Shown piece after piece: positions 1 through 9,821 of a stretch of DNA of 64,000 bases (its first letter is position 1; the number at the start of each line of letters is the position of its first letter). The notes below the pieces were generated by a model. That model made no database searches. It had not been told where the DNA came from and saw only the letters and a list, made by a program, of their open reading frames with translations. The translations under genes and the position numbers were made by a program. The stretch covers positions 1 through 64,000 of the forward strand of contig JAFGDZ010000032.1 in assembly GCA_016931855.1 (NCBI GenBank), in the 5' to 3' direction. This DNA comes from Bacteroidales bacterium. Its GTDB lineage: Bacteria > Bacteroidota > Bacteroidia > Bacteroidales > Tenuifilaceae.

Positions 1-146
1 CGTTTAGAGCAACCCTTAGAGGGGTTACGGATACTTCATTCTTTATGTTTAGGCTGGCTAAAATTTATGCTTAGTCCACAACTTTTTTTAAAGTGATCCG
101 ATATAAGTACAAGCCTGTTTTGGATTGGTGGTTAAGCTAAAGCAAA

Positions 147-177
147 AAGGAGAGGCCAACAACGTTGACCTCTCCTT
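147..177 (-). terminator. Intrinsic terminator of the V-ATPase operon
   Basis: A 9-bp stem (147-155 pairing with 169-177, AAGGAGAGG/CCTCTCCTT) lies about 20 bases past the stop of the K-subunit gene. On the minus strand it is followed by a run of T. The loop contains the self-complementary CAACGTTG. Upstream of it (1-140) I see only a weak AACCC/GGGTT hairpin at 11-26 and no gene. Confidence 0.8.
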
Positions 178-196
178 GCATTGCGTTAAGCGTGAG

Positions 197-655
<459 letters not shown>

Positions 656-670
656 TTATTAAGTTAATAG

Positions 671-2473
671 TTATACGTTTACGTTTTGTTTTCTGAACGG
701 AGTATATCCTTTTCCTCCACCTGTAAATCCTGCGTTCTTGTAGAACTCTACAAAGGTTAAACGCATTGGGTGTACAAGTGAGCCAAGGGCACTCATAAAT
801 AGGTTAATTGAGTGACCAACAACCAAAATTAGAACTGTTATAATTGCTCCTACAACAGGAATATCTGGCGACATACCAAAGGCAAGGCTATTAAATACAT
901 TACCCAGAATACCACTAGATAAACCCAAAGCGAATAGCCTAATGTAAGATAGCAAATCGCCAAACAAGCCAGTAGCCATATTGTAGCTATCCCATAACCC
1001 TAGTCCAACGTTAATAAACGGATTCTTACCTGGGCTATTAAAAAAGAATATTCCAACACCAGCTACTGCAAGTATGCCAAGGTGCAAATTACCAAACAGC
1101 TGAATTTCGCTACCCTCCTGTGTGCTTAGCCCATATACAGCAGCCGAGCCCAAAAGTAGAAGCAACCATCCAAAGGTTGATAGGGAGTGCATCCACCCCC
1201 ACAGCTTTATTTGGTTTACAGCCTTAACGAACATACCAAAAATAATCTGAATAGCACCTAAACCTAATGCAAGGTTAAACATGTTTTCCTGATTAAGAAG
1301 ATATCCCTTTATGCCATCAAGGAAAGGTATATTGGCATTAACTAGGTCAATTCCAAATACAGTTCCAGTTATTGCTCCAAATAAAACCGTTGCCGAGCCT
1401 AGCCATTGAACTAGAGAAAGTATGGGTTTCACTTCCTTTTTAACCTTAAACTTGGCAATGGTTGCCCCAACTAAAAGCAGAACACCATATCCTGCATCCC
1501 CTAAGCAAAAGCCAAAGAAAAGCATAAAGAACGGTGCAAATAAAGGAGTTAAATCCAGTTCTCCATATACTGGGCTTGTAAAAAGCGCACCAATAGGTTC
1601 AAATAGCTTGGCAAACCTGTTGTTTTTAAGCAGGATAGGCGCATTATCCGTTTTGGTTGCCCTTTCGGAAACATAAATAATGCTCTCCTTTTCAAGGAAC
1701 TTAACTAGCTCCTCGTTTTGAGGACGAGGAACCCACCCCTGAAGAATCATTAGAGAGTCATCAGCTTCTTTGTTTGCGCTAGAGGCAACCTCTTTAAAAT
1801 CGAGGTCGTTAACCATTCTGGTGTGCTCCTGTTGCAACAAAGGTAAGCCTGCAGCAAGTTGATCAAGTTTAACGCCTATATCGCTAATTTTTTGCTCAAA
1901 CTGCTTAATCTCTGCTTCCTTTTGCGAGAATGAGAATGCCGGCGCTTTTAGCTCAGCAGCATCGTAGGTAAACTCTACATCCTCGTTTTGCTGCAAGAGA
2001 ACAAAGTAAACTTGGCCGGTAATCCTATTAATTACCTCAATGGGCATTTCGTTCTCCCACTCGGGCGAAAAGGATTTTTCTGATGTAGTAAAGAAGCGAA
2101 CCCTTATCCCCTTATCGGCAAGTAATTTAATTGATTCAGGGTTAAAGTTGCCCCAAGGAAGAACCTCGTTAAGCTCTTTCTGCGCCTTTTTAATTGCTAT
2201 CTCCAGCTGCTCCTGCTCCTTTGTAAGGGTTTCTAACTCATCAACAATAGCCTCGGCAGAGGTAAACTCGCCGGCTTGTGGTTGCCTAAGCTGAAGCGCC
2301 TTTATAGCGGTTTTGAAACGGTTGACGCGCCCAAGCATTACCCGATCCTCATCTGTGAGTTCGTGGTTTTGCCTTATAATGTCAACCACACCCAACTCCT
2401 GAAGGTTTTGTAAAAACGCATCAAAGTCGCGGTGGTAAACAAGAAAGGCGTATTTAATCATTGGGACTATCAT
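671..2473 (-). CDS. atpI: V-type ATP synthase subunit I
   Basis: Stator/ion-channel subunit (the bacterial counterpart of eukaryotic subunit a) that links the peripheral stalk to the K ring and provides the ion path. 600 aa: the N-terminal ~320 residues are soluble with long charged coiled-coil helices, and the C-terminal ~270 residues contain about seven hydrophobic membrane segments, including a glycine-rich FFGFCLGDAGYG stretch typical of the family. The start ATG overlaps the stop of subunit D in an ATGA arrangement, so translation is probably coupled. A second in-frame ATG lies four codons in. No oddity seen. Confidence 0.95.
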   Translation of the reverse strand: MIVPMIKYAFLVYHRDFDAFLQNLQELGVVDIIRQNHELTDEDRVMLGRVNRFKTAIKALQLRQPQAGEFTSAEAIVDELETLTKEQEQLEIAIKKAQKELNEVLPWGNFNPESIKLLADKGIRVRFFTTSEKSFSPEWENEMPIEVINRITGQVYFVLLQQNEDVEFTYDAAELKAPAFSFSQKEAEIKQFEQKISDIGVKLDQLAAGLPLLQQEHTRMVNDLDFKEVASSANKEADDSLMILQGWVPRPQNEELVKFLEKESIIYVSERATKTDNAPILLKNNRFAKLFEPIGALFTSPVYGELDLTPLFAPFFMLFFGFCLGDAGYGVLLLVGATIAKFKVKKEVKPILSLVQWLGSATVLFGAITGTVFGIDLVNANIPFLDGIKGYLLNQENMFNLALGLGAIQIIFGMFVKAVNQIKLWGWMHSLSTFGWLLLLLGSAAVYGLSTQEGSEIQLFGNLHLGILAVAGVGIFFFNSPGKNPFINVGLGLWDSYNMATGLFGDLLSYIRLFALGLSSGILGNVFNSLAFGMSPDIPVVGAIITVLILVVGHSINLFMSALGSLVHPMRLTFVEFYKNAGFTGGGKGYTPFRKQNVNV

Positions 2474-3072
2474 GATTCAACCTCCATGTTTTCCTGGCGT
2501 TTCTTAACAATCTTCATAGCCGATTTAGAAAGGTTCTCCTCATCTTCTAGGAAACGTTTAATCTTTCTAATGGCTGTTTCGTAGCCGGGAATTTGTACCT
2601 TCTCGTACAAGTTAACCTTTTGAGTGGTTTTCTTGCGCGCATGATCGAGTAACTTCATCTTTTCAAAATAAAACTCCCTCTCAATTCCTATGGATGCAAG
2701 TTCTTTAAGTATTGCAACCCCATCGGTAAACCAAAATGGCCTTGAGAAAAAGCTAAACTCCTTAATAGAGAAAATAACCTCGTTAAGTACAGGTATTCTA
2801 ACCCCGGCAATTTTTATCACATCTAGTGTAACGTCATCAATAGAAACCAAGTCGGGCTCAAACTCACCCCAAAGGCTTACCATGTACTCGTAATCCTTCA
2901 TGCGAGTTTGCAGCTTCTCGTCAAGTTCGTTGGCTCTATCCTTTGCACGCTTTACTTCCATGCGAAGTGCCGACTCCTTGTTTTTAAGAGTAGGCAAAGC
3001 CCGTTGCCGAACCTTTAGGTTCTTGTTGAGATCGTTGAGCGATGTTTTATTAAACTGATATCTAATTGCCAT
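2470..3072 (-). CDS. atpD: V-type ATP synthase subunit D (central stalk)
   Basis: Central rotor shaft subunit that turns inside the A3B3 head. 200 aa, almost entirely charged alpha helix at both ends, as expected for the antiparallel coiled coil of this family. It sits between subunits B and I; 23 bases separate it from B, and its stop overlaps the start of I. Subunit F, which normally caps the D shaft in archaeal-type V-ATPases, is not encoded next to it. Identification rests on length, helical character and operon position, and is secure in this context. Confidence 0.92.
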   Translation of the reverse strand: MAIRYQFNKTSLNDLNKNLKVRQRALPTLKNKESALRMEVKRAKDRANELDEKLQTRMKDYEYMVSLWGEFEPDLVSIDDVTLDVIKIAGVRIPVLNEVIFSIKEFSFFSRPFWFTDGVAILKELASIGIEREFYFEKMKLLDHARKKTTQKVNLYEKVQIPGYETAIRKIKRFLEDEENLSKSAMKIVKKRQENMEVES

Positions 3073-3095
3073 ATCTACTGGTTTTTAAACGGCCA

Positions 3096-4418
3096 CTAAG
3101 CCTTTGGCCAGTATTTCTGAATAAGCTCATTCTTAATACTAACCTCTGTTTGCGAGAAATACCTAGCAAATAGCTCCCATGCTGTATTTAGCATAGTGTC
3201 AGTGTCCATATTAACGTCGATTGCGAGCAGCGACTTAGAGTAGTCGTGTGCAAACTTAAGCGTACGCTCATCGTAATCGGTTAGGTCGAAACCGTTTTCA
3301 AGCTTGGTTTTTGCATTTGCAGCATCGGCGTACAAACGAACCGAGGCGTTCATCACCTGAGGGTGATCCTCACGCGTTTTTTTACCAATAACTAGCTGCT
3401 TTAAGCGCGAAAGGCTTCGGAATGGGTCAACAATAACCTTATTCGTATCTGAATCCTTGCGTAAGAATAGCTGTCCCTCAGTAATATACCCGGTATTATC
3501 GGGAATAGCATGGGTAATATCGCCACCAGATAGCGTAGTAACCGCAATAATGGTAATTGACCCACCAGAGGGGAACTGTACCGCCTTCTCGTAAATCTTA
3601 GCAAGATCCGAATAAAGAGAACCTGGCATAGAGTCCTTAGAAGGGATTTGATCCATACGGTTTGATACAATACTCAACGCATCGGCGTAAAGGGTCATAT
3701 CGGTAAGAAGCACAAGCACCTTCTCATTCTTCTCAACAGCAAAGTACTCTGCTGCGGTAAGAGCCATATCGGGAACAAGCAAACGCTCAACCGGAGGTTG
3801 CTCTGTAGTGTTAACAAAGCAAACGATACGGTCTAGCGCACCCGCGTTCTCAAATACGTTCTTAAAGAATAGGAAGTCGTCGTTACTTAAACCCATCCCG
3901 CCAAGAATAATCTTATCGGCCTTTGCCCTAAGTGCCACCATAGCCATAACCTGGTTAAAGGGCTGGTCGGGGTCGGCAAAGAATGGGATTTTTTGCCCTG
4001 TTACAAGAGTATTATTTAGGTCGATACCGGCAATGCCAGTAGCAATAAGCTCCGAAGGCTGCTGGCGGCGTAGCGGGTTTACCGATGGGCCACCAATTTC
4101 GCGAGGCTCACCCTCAATGGCTGCACCACCAAATAGTGGGTTACCGTACGCATCGAAGAAACGGCCAGCCAAATCGTCACCTACCTTTAGCTTAGGGGGC
4201 TCTCCGTAAAATATAACCTCAGCGTTGGTTGGAATCCCTTCGGTACCGCTAAATACCTGAAGGGTAACCATATCTCCTTGAATTTTTACAACCTGAGCTA
4301 GTCGTCCGCCCACAAGTGCAAGTTCTTCGTTGGAAACGCCTTCGGCACGTAGAGCAACAGTAGCTTTGGTGATACCAAGGAGTTTGGTATAAACTCTCTG
4401 AAAAGCTTTTGTTTCCAT
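3096..4418 (-). CDS. atpB: V-type ATP synthase subunit B
   Basis: Non-catalytic nucleotide-binding-fold subunit of the A3B3 head. 440 aa, the usual family length. Recognisable features are the N-terminal beta barrel, the SGTEGIP segment, the conserved ATGIAGIDLNNTLVTGQKIP region that occupies the place of the P-loop, and the LTDMTLYADAL segment. The start codon overlaps the stop of subunit A in a TAATG arrangement, indicating translational coupling and equimolar output of A and B. Confidence 0.96.
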   Translation of the reverse strand: METKAFQRVYTKLLGITKATVALRAEGVSNEELALVGGRLAQVVKIQGDMVTLQVFSGTEGIPTNAEVIFYGEPPKLKVGDDLAGRFFDAYGNPLFGGAAIEGEPREIGGPSVNPLRRQQPSELIATGIAGIDLNNTLVTGQKIPFFADPDQPFNQVMAMVALRAKADKIILGGMGLSNDDFLFFKNVFENAGALDRIVCFVNTTEQPPVERLLVPDMALTAAEYFAVEKNEKVLVLLTDMTLYADALSIVSNRMDQIPSKDSMPGSLYSDLAKIYEKAVQFPSGGSITIIAVTTLSGGDITHAIPDNTGYITEGQLFLRKDSDTNKVIVDPFRSLSRLKQLVIGKKTREDHPQVMNASVRLYADAANAKTKLENGFDLTDYDERTLKFAHDYSKSLLAIDVNMDTDTMLNTAWELFARYFSQTEVSIKNELIQKYWPKA

Positions 4419-6175
4419 TATTCGGCCTTTCTTTCGTTTAGTATTGATGATAACTCGATATTATACTTCTTAAACTCGTCACTCTCAAATACTGAGTAGT
4501 TCATCTGCTTGAGGTTGTTAATAATCCTCTTGTAGAAAGTAGAGCACTCCTCAAAGTTTTCGAAATGGAAGCTCATTTTACAGATGTCAAGAACTGTATT
4601 CAGCATGAACTTCTGACGAGGGATTGGGCAGTTTGAGTCAATGCTATCGAACGCATCCTGTTGCAGGATGATAAAGTCGATAACCTCTGCCTTCCAGTAG
4701 CGGTCGTGGTAATCAATGGGTACACCATCGTCACCCAGAATGTTGATTTGCTCGTAAGCCTCACGTCCCTTCTGAACGTAGTTCTTAGAGAGCATAACCA
4801 GATCCACCCAGTTCTCGCTAATGTTCTTATTGAGATATTCCTGAATTTCAGGGTACTCAAGGTACTTAGAGTAGCTATCCATTGGGTCTATAGCGGGGTA
4901 ACGCTTGGAATCGGCACGTTGCTGCGATAGCGCATAGAAACAGCGCGCGGCTTTCTTGGTACTCTCGGTTACGGGTTCCTTTAGGTTACCACCGGCAGGC
5001 GATACAGTACCAATAAAGGTTACAGAACCAGTGCTACCGTTGTTTAGGAAAACAAAACCTGCGCGTGAGTAGAAGTTGGCAATTACGGCCGAAAGATCCA
5101 TTGGGAACGCATCTGGGCCAGGAAGTTCCTCTAGGCGGTTGCTCATCTCCCTAAGAGCCTGCGCCCAGCGAGAGGTAGAGTCTGCAAGAAGAAGCACCTT
5201 TAATCCCATTGAGCGGTAGTACTCACCAATGGTCATAGCAGTATATACCGAAGCCTCACGGGAGGCAACAGGCATATTTGATGTGTTACAGATAATTGTA
5301 GTACGTTCCATTAGCTTACGACCAGTACGGGGGTCGTCAAGGTGAGGAAACTCTACGAACATCTCAACCACCTCATTAGCCCGCTCACCGCAAGCTGCAA
5401 AGATAATCATATCGGCCTCGGCCTGCTTTGAAATGGCGTGCTGCAACACAGTTTTTCCGCAGCCGAAAGGCCCAGGGATAAAGCCTGTACCACCCTCGGC
5501 AATTGGGTTAAACGTATCGATAGAGCGAACCCCTGTTTCCATAATCTTGAAAGGACGAGGTTTCTCCCTGTATGCGGTAATCGCCCTTTTTACGGGCCAT
5601 TTTTGCACCATTGTTACGTTAATATCCTCACCGTTAGCATCGGTAAGAACGGCAATAGTATCGCTAACTTTATAGATACCTTTTGCTACAACCGATTTAA
5701 CCTTGTACTTCCCTTCAAACTTGAAAGGAACCATAATTTTGTGGTTAAGCCAGTTTTCGGGAACTTCACCAAGCCAATCGCCAGCCAACACCATTTGTCC
5801 TGGCTCGGCAATTGGGGTAAATTCCCATTCCTTATTATAATCAAGCGCCTCGGTGTAATCTCCCCGTTTAAGGAAGATTCCATCCATTTTTGCTAGGTCG
5901 TGCTGCAGACCGTCGTAGTTTTTCGATAACAAACCAGGGCCAAGAGTTACCTCAAGCATATGCTCCTCAAACTCAACTGAGTTTCCAACTCTTAAACCAC
6001 GAGTACTTTCGAAAACCTGAACGTAAGCTAGCTTACCGATAATCTTAATTACCTCAGCCATAAGCTTGGTACCAGCAAGATCGATATAGCATATTTCGTT
6101 CTGCGCAACCGGCCCATCAACCTCTACAATAACGAGGTTTGCGACAATACCAGTTACTTTACCTTTAGTTTTCAT
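4418..6175 (-). CDS. atpA: V-type ATP synthase catalytic subunit A
   Basis: Catalytic ATP-binding subunit of the head. 585 aa with the N-terminal barrel, the family-specific bulge domain, a Walker A motif GPFGCGKT at residues 235-242, the ACGERANE segment with the catalytic glutamate, and LLADSTSRWAQALRE. It follows the DUF2764 gene by 44 bases and overlaps subunit B by the TAATG stop-start. In organisms of this type the enzyme may work either as an ion-pumping ATPase or as a synthase; the sequence does not decide which. Confidence 0.97.
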   Translation of the reverse strand: MKTKGKVTGIVANLVIVEVDGPVAQNEICYIDLAGTKLMAEVIKIIGKLAYVQVFESTRGLRVGNSVEFEEHMLEVTLGPGLLSKNYDGLQHDLAKMDGIFLKRGDYTEALDYNKEWEFTPIAEPGQMVLAGDWLGEVPENWLNHKIMVPFKFEGKYKVKSVVAKGIYKVSDTIAVLTDANGEDINVTMVQKWPVKRAITAYREKPRPFKIMETGVRSIDTFNPIAEGGTGFIPGPFGCGKTVLQHAISKQAEADMIIFAACGERANEVVEMFVEFPHLDDPRTGRKLMERTTIICNTSNMPVASREASVYTAMTIGEYYRSMGLKVLLLADSTSRWAQALREMSNRLEELPGPDAFPMDLSAVIANFYSRAGFVFLNNGSTGSVTFIGTVSPAGGNLKEPVTESTKKAARCFYALSQQRADSKRYPAIDPMDSYSKYLEYPEIQEYLNKNISENWVDLVMLSKNYVQKGREAYEQINILGDDGVPIDYHDRYWKAEVIDFIILQQDAFDSIDSNCPIPRQKFMLNTVLDICKMSFHFENFEECSTFYKRIINNLKQMNYSVFESDEFKKYNIELSSILNERKAE

Positions 6176-6219
6176 TTGGTTGCTCTTAGTTTTTCACTTA
6201 TTAATTAAAGCTTCCTATT

Positions 6220-7065
6220 TTACTTATTCGAAACCTGATAACTCGACTGAAGGTCGGTTACCAATTTCTGGAATAGCTGCTCGCCTACCGCAGGGTCAAG
6301 TTTACTCCACCTATTAATTATGTTGGCCTTAATAAGGAACGACATAACTTTGTTGATGTTAAAGTAATCCCAAGCAGCAAGATCGTCGGCAATATCCCAC
6401 TTGAATACATCGAGGTGCTTTTCACGTTCGAGAAGGCTTGAGGCCTCGGTAATTTGAAGAAGCTTATCAATATACTCAACTTCGCGTTTGAGCCCAAAAT
6501 CAGGAGCCTGGCTCCGTGTAAGGGCTTCAACCATTGGACTATCCCCAACTAGCTGACCAGCAATATCAACTCCCAATTTGCGGGCACTTAAAGCAGATAG
6601 TATGTTCTGATAATCGCGCAAGAACGAGTACCAATCGGCTATAAACTTATTGCCACGTTTAAGAACGTAACTGTAGAAAAGGTTGTTAAACTTAACCTCT
6701 GGGTTAAGATTTGGCTCATCCAACGATGCGGGTAGCTCCTCTTCATCATCTTTTCCCTTGCCGGTGTAATCCTTGTAAAACTCTTGCATATAGGCTGGCA
6801 AAAGCGTTATACTCTCGTCCAGCTCATCAAATAGTTCCTTTGGATACTTACCTAGGGGGGTAAAGCTTAAGTTACGTTTAAAAAGGGAGTTTAAGAAGTT
6901 CTCGTTATCGTAGGGCAAATGGAGTAACTCAACCTGCTCGTAATCGGCAGGATGAACATTTTCCATCACCTCTTCCTTTAGACGTAGATAACTAAAGTCC
7001 TTCTTATCCTGATCAAGAAAAAGGTCTGGGAGTCCGGCTACAAGGTAGTAGTAGTTCCGGGTCAT
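6220..7065 (-). CDS. DUF2764 protein of the V-ATPase operon
   Basis: 281 aa starting MTRNYYYLVAGLPDL. The start at 7065 is chosen over an in-frame TTG at 7080 because a clear GGAGG lies about seven bases upstream, inside the end of subunit E. The protein is soluble, acidic and helical. It has no catalytic motif that I can see. DUF2764 genes occupy exactly this place between atpE and atpA in the V-ATPase operons of Bacteroidota and Chlamydiae. Because no subunit C gene is present, it is a reasonable candidate for the missing C-like socket between rotor and stalk, but this is inference. Confidence 0.85.
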   Translation of the reverse strand: MTRNYYYLVAGLPDLFLDQDKKDFSYLRLKEEVMENVHPADYEQVELLHLPYDNENFLNSLFKRNLSFTPLGKYPKELFDELDESITLLPAYMQEFYKDYTGKGKDDEEELPASLDEPNLNPEVKFNNLFYSYVLKRGNKFIADWYSFLRDYQNILSALSARKLGVDIAGQLVGDSPMVEALTRSQAPDFGLKREVEYIDKLLQITEASSLLEREKHLDVFKWDIADDLAAWDYFNINKVMSFLIKANIINRWSKLDPAVGEQLFQKLVTDLQSSYQVSNK

Positions 7066-7066
7066 G

Positions 7067-7684
7067 CTATTTACCTCCAAATAGCATGTTTACAATGCGA
7101 GGGCGCATGTACTCCTTAAAAAGATTCTCAAAATCTTTGTCGCTAAAGCTGATGTAGTAACCACCATCTTTTGGCCCAATCTTAAAGCCAAACTTAAGGG
7201 TACGATCCACAACAACATCAACCTCTTTGTTTAGGTTTTCGGCCATCTTCTTATCGGTAAAGCTAGCTAGTTCCTTCTCCATGTTGGCTGGAATAAGTAC
7301 GCTAAGCGATAGCCTATCGGCAGAGGTTGGTTCCCATTTTGCAATGGCTGTTTCAATAACTGACTTAACAAACGCAGTGTCCTTCATCGCATCGGTAACA
7401 GAGCCTTCAATGACCTTAGTTTCAATCATTGCAGCAATTTCTTGCTTAAGCCCAGTAAATACCTGGCGAGTTGATAAGTTGATTTCTGTTTCTACGTTTT
7501 TCTTAAGCTCTTCCGATTGCTTTTTAGCTTGGCTAACAATTTCATCGGCCTCTTTACGAGCCTTTGAAAGAATGTCGGCTGCTTCCTTTTTGGCCTTATC
7601 AAGTAGCTGATTAGCCTCTTCGGTGCCTTTTGCCAAGCCCTCCTTGTAAATTTTATCGGTGAGCTCCTGAAGCTTATTCTGCAT
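7067..7684 (-). CDS. atpE: V-type ATP synthase subunit E (peripheral stalk)
   Basis: Peripheral stalk subunit. 205 aa: a long N-terminal helix rich in K, E and A (about residues 1-75) that forms a coiled coil, followed by a globular C-terminal domain with the typical ending DGGYYISFSDKDFENLF. It is the first gene of the operon and has a good ribosome binding site (GGGAGG) upstream of its ATG. Its usual coiled-coil partner, subunit G/H, has no gene in the cluster. One base separates its stop from the next start. Confidence 0.93.
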   Translation of the reverse strand: MQNKLQELTDKIYKEGLAKGTEEANQLLDKAKKEAADILSKARKEADEIVSQAKKQSEELKKNVETEINLSTRQVFTGLKQEIAAMIETKVIEGSVTDAMKDTAFVKSVIETAIAKWEPTSADRLSLSVLIPANMEKELASFTDKKMAENLNKEVDVVVDRTLKFGFKIGPKDGGYYISFSDKDFENLFKEYMRPRIVNMLFGGK

Positions 7685-8110
7685 AGCAGTTCCTCCCTTT
7701 TAATGATTTGTAGATATGTTAATTGCTCTGGTTCTAATTCTATGTAGCTATTACTAGCCACTTACTATTCTAGTGTAAGCAAATGTAGGAATGAAAGCGT
7801 AAAATCCTAACAGCTTTTGTCATCGATGATTAAAATCACCTTTTCCCGATTTCTCAAGCAAAAAGAAGTCCTTTAGTGTTATTTTACTAACAAACAAAGC
7901 CTTATACAAAATGTTTTCGGATTCAAAAATCTAAAATTAGGGATAAAATATGTTTTATAAAATATTTTTACTAGTAGTTTTATGACGATTTGAAGTATTA
8001 TTAGCTAATTTTTTCGGTTATATTTGATTACCATGAAACTAGCATGTGTTAATAACAAAGGGGATTACCATAATAATGGAAATCCCCTTTGTTAACTAAG
8101 TGCTAACGAA
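7685..8110. other. Intergenic region upstream of the V-ATPase operon
   Basis: No gene is visible. The minus-strand promoter of the V-ATPase operon must lie here. The best match to the Bacteroidota -7 box (TAnnTTTG) is the minus-strand reading of 7780-7787 (TACATTTG), but it lacks a good -33 partner. The left part (7850-8030) is very AT-rich. The far end carries the terminator of the neighbouring PLP enzyme gene. Confidence 0.4.
8053..8094 (-). terminator. Terminator of the PLP enzyme gene
   Basis: A 14-bp perfect stem (TAACAAAGGGGATT, 8053-8066, pairing with 8081-8094) with a 14-base loop lies 16 bases beyond the stop of the upstream gene. The following bases on the minus strand are T-rich without a long U tract. 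It is strong by stem length. Confidence 0.8.
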
Positions 8111-9283
8111 CTACAGCTGCTCCAATGCGCTTTTAATACTTGAAACCAGCTTAGCTTCATCCTCAATCCCAACAGATAGCCGAATCATGCCTGGGAATGG
8201 GAACTTATCGCCCCAAACCGCCTCTATGGGCATCAGAATGGTATCAGCATCGCCAAGTGTTGGTACCAGAGGTATTTGATTGGAAAGAACTTCTATAAAG
8301 CGCTTGCAGCGTTTCTCCTTTTCGGCCCAATCCTTCCCCTTTATATCAAAGGTTACTATTGCACCATACCCCTTATCACCAAGCATTTTAATGGCATTGG
8401 TATGCGTTGGATGACTAGGTAAACCTGGGTAAAGCACCTTTTCTACCATAGGGTGAGAATACAAGCAACGCGCTATGGCAAAGGCGTTTGTGCAGTGCTG
8501 CGTAAACCTTAGTTTGAATGTTTTAAGCATATCCTCTAACCTATACGCTTCGTCGGGAGAAAGCATATGTCCTACCCATTTACGGTACTCAATGGCCTGC
8601 TTTGCAAGCTCAGGGTCGTTACCCGACACCACTCCAGCCGAGAGGTTTCCGTGCCCAGCCATGTACTTTGTGGCGCTATGGATTACTATATCGGCACCAT
8701 CGTTTAGCGGCTGCCAAAGCATTGGGGTAGCAAAGGTGTTATCTACAATAACCCTAGCACCATGCTTCTTTGCCAAACTTATAATCTCGGCACCATCAAC
8801 AGTAATAAGCATTGGGTTAGATATGGCCTCAAAGAAAACTACCGATGGCTTATGGGTTTCAAGCATGTTAGCATAATGCACAAGGGAATAGTCGTCGCCC
8901 TCGGGAGCAAAGCGGATTATATCTATGCCGCGCCTGTTAATGAGCACCTTATCTATAAAGCTGTTGGTGCCGCCGTATATCTCGGTAAAGAATAGCCACT
9001 TACCTGTATTCTCCTTTGTTTGGAAAACGGAAAGGGCAACATCAATGGCTGCCATGCCCGATTGCGTAAGCAGTGACCACTGGGCATTTTCCATCTCCAT
9101 AATCATCTCCTCTGCGGCAACCACATTGGGGTTTCGGTATCGGGAGTAGATGTAGCTATTGGGGCTATGCGGATGGTTGTGCTCATCGGCAAAAGCCTGT
9201 TTCATAGTTGGGATATCTCCTAACAGGAATCCTGCATCCCTATAGATTGGCGTTCTGGTTGAACTTACTCTTTTTGCTCGCAT
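8111..9283 (-). CDS. Cys/Met metabolism PLP-dependent enzyme (methionine gamma-lyase or cystathionine gamma-synthase/lyase)
   Basis: Cytosolic fold-type I PLP enzyme of sulfur amino acid metabolism; 390 aa from the ATG at 9283. The longer frame to 9370 adds residues with no family character. Visible motifs: phosphate-binding YSRYRNP (47-53), EIYGGTN (101-107), the PLP-ring aspartate in VDNTFATP (D181), and the Schiff-base lysine in SATKYMAGHGN (K206). Family members share all these, so lyase versus gamma-synthase activity cannot be settled here. The gene stands alone, with a strong terminator after it and a divergent PAS gene upstream. A TACATTTG box on the minus strand at 9430-9437 may be its promoter. 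Confidence 0.85.
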   Translation of the reverse strand: MRAKRVSSTRTPIYRDAGFLLGDIPTMKQAFADEHNHPHSPNSYIYSRYRNPNVVAAEEMIMEMENAQWSLLTQSGMAAIDVALSVFQTKENTGKWLFFTEIYGGTNSFIDKVLINRRGIDIIRFAPEGDDYSLVHYANMLETHKPSVVFFEAISNPMLITVDGAEIISLAKKHGARVIVDNTFATPMLWQPLNDGADIVIHSATKYMAGHGNLSAGVVSGNDPELAKQAIEYRKWVGHMLSPDEAYRLEDMLKTFKLRFTQHCTNAFAIARCLYSHPMVEKVLYPGLPSHPTHTNAIKMLGDKGYGAIVTFDIKGKDWAEKEKRCKRFIEVLSNQIPLVPTLGDADTILMPIEAVWGDKFPFPGMIRLSVGIEDEAKLVSSIKSALEQL

Positions 9284-9482
9284 ACAATACTTTTTGGTAT
9301 GGATTAGCCAATTAAAAAAAGGTTTAAGAGTGCTTGTGCAATGGTTACTAGAAGCTAAGCAAAAAATCAAAATAAAACGTTTTGCTTTTCTGGTTTAAAA
9401 CATAACTGGAAAACGCTCCAAAACAGGAGCAAATGTATAAAATACCAACGCTATTTTGTTCCTTTGTCAAAAAAACAAGAGT

Positions 9483-9821
9483 ATGGAACAGAGAGATTGG
9501 TTTAAAGAAACAGCCTTTGCCGTAACCATTTGTGATACAGATGGCATTGTTGTTTACATGAACGAAAAATCGGCAAAAACATTCGAGAAATGGGGCGGGA
9601 AAGAGCTTGTTGGCAAGAGCCTTTTTGGTTGTCACTCCGACAAATCGGTATCGAAGATAAAGGAGCTAATTGCCACAAAGGGAACCAATAGCTACACCAT
9701 TGATAAGAATGGGATTAAAAAGCTAATTTACCAAACACCTTGGTATAACAACGGAGAGGTGGCCGGTTTAGTGGAGCTATCGCTTGAGATACCACAGGAA
9801 ATGCCACACTTTGTAAGGTAG
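9483..9821 (+). CDS. Small PAS-domain protein
   Basis: 112 aa from the ATG at 9483 (a TTG 27 bases upstream is open but unlikely). The whole protein is one PAS fold: FAVTICDTDGIVVYMNEKS, then the helix ending FEKWGGKELVGKSLFGCH, and the C-terminal strands with ILE-type GLVELSLEI. There is no kinase, HTH, GGDEF or other output domain, so it would have to act by binding a ligand or a partner protein. Its stop codon directly abuts the stop of the convergent downstream gene with no intervening base. Confidence 0.75.
   Translation: MEQRDWFKETAFAVTICDTDGIVVYMNEKSAKTFEKWGGKELVGKSLFGCHSDKSVSKIKELIATKGTNSYTIDKNGIKKLIYQTPWYNNGEVAGLVELSLEIPQEMPHFVR

Noticed and set aside
3808-4209. Plus-strand frame opposite V-ATPase subunit B
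   Set aside because: Antisense shadow of a conserved gene; no ribosome binding site or family match.
9348-9635. Minus-strand frame opposite the start of the PAS gene
   Set aside because: It conflicts with the clear PAS domain and with the upstream region of the PLP enzyme; no homology features.
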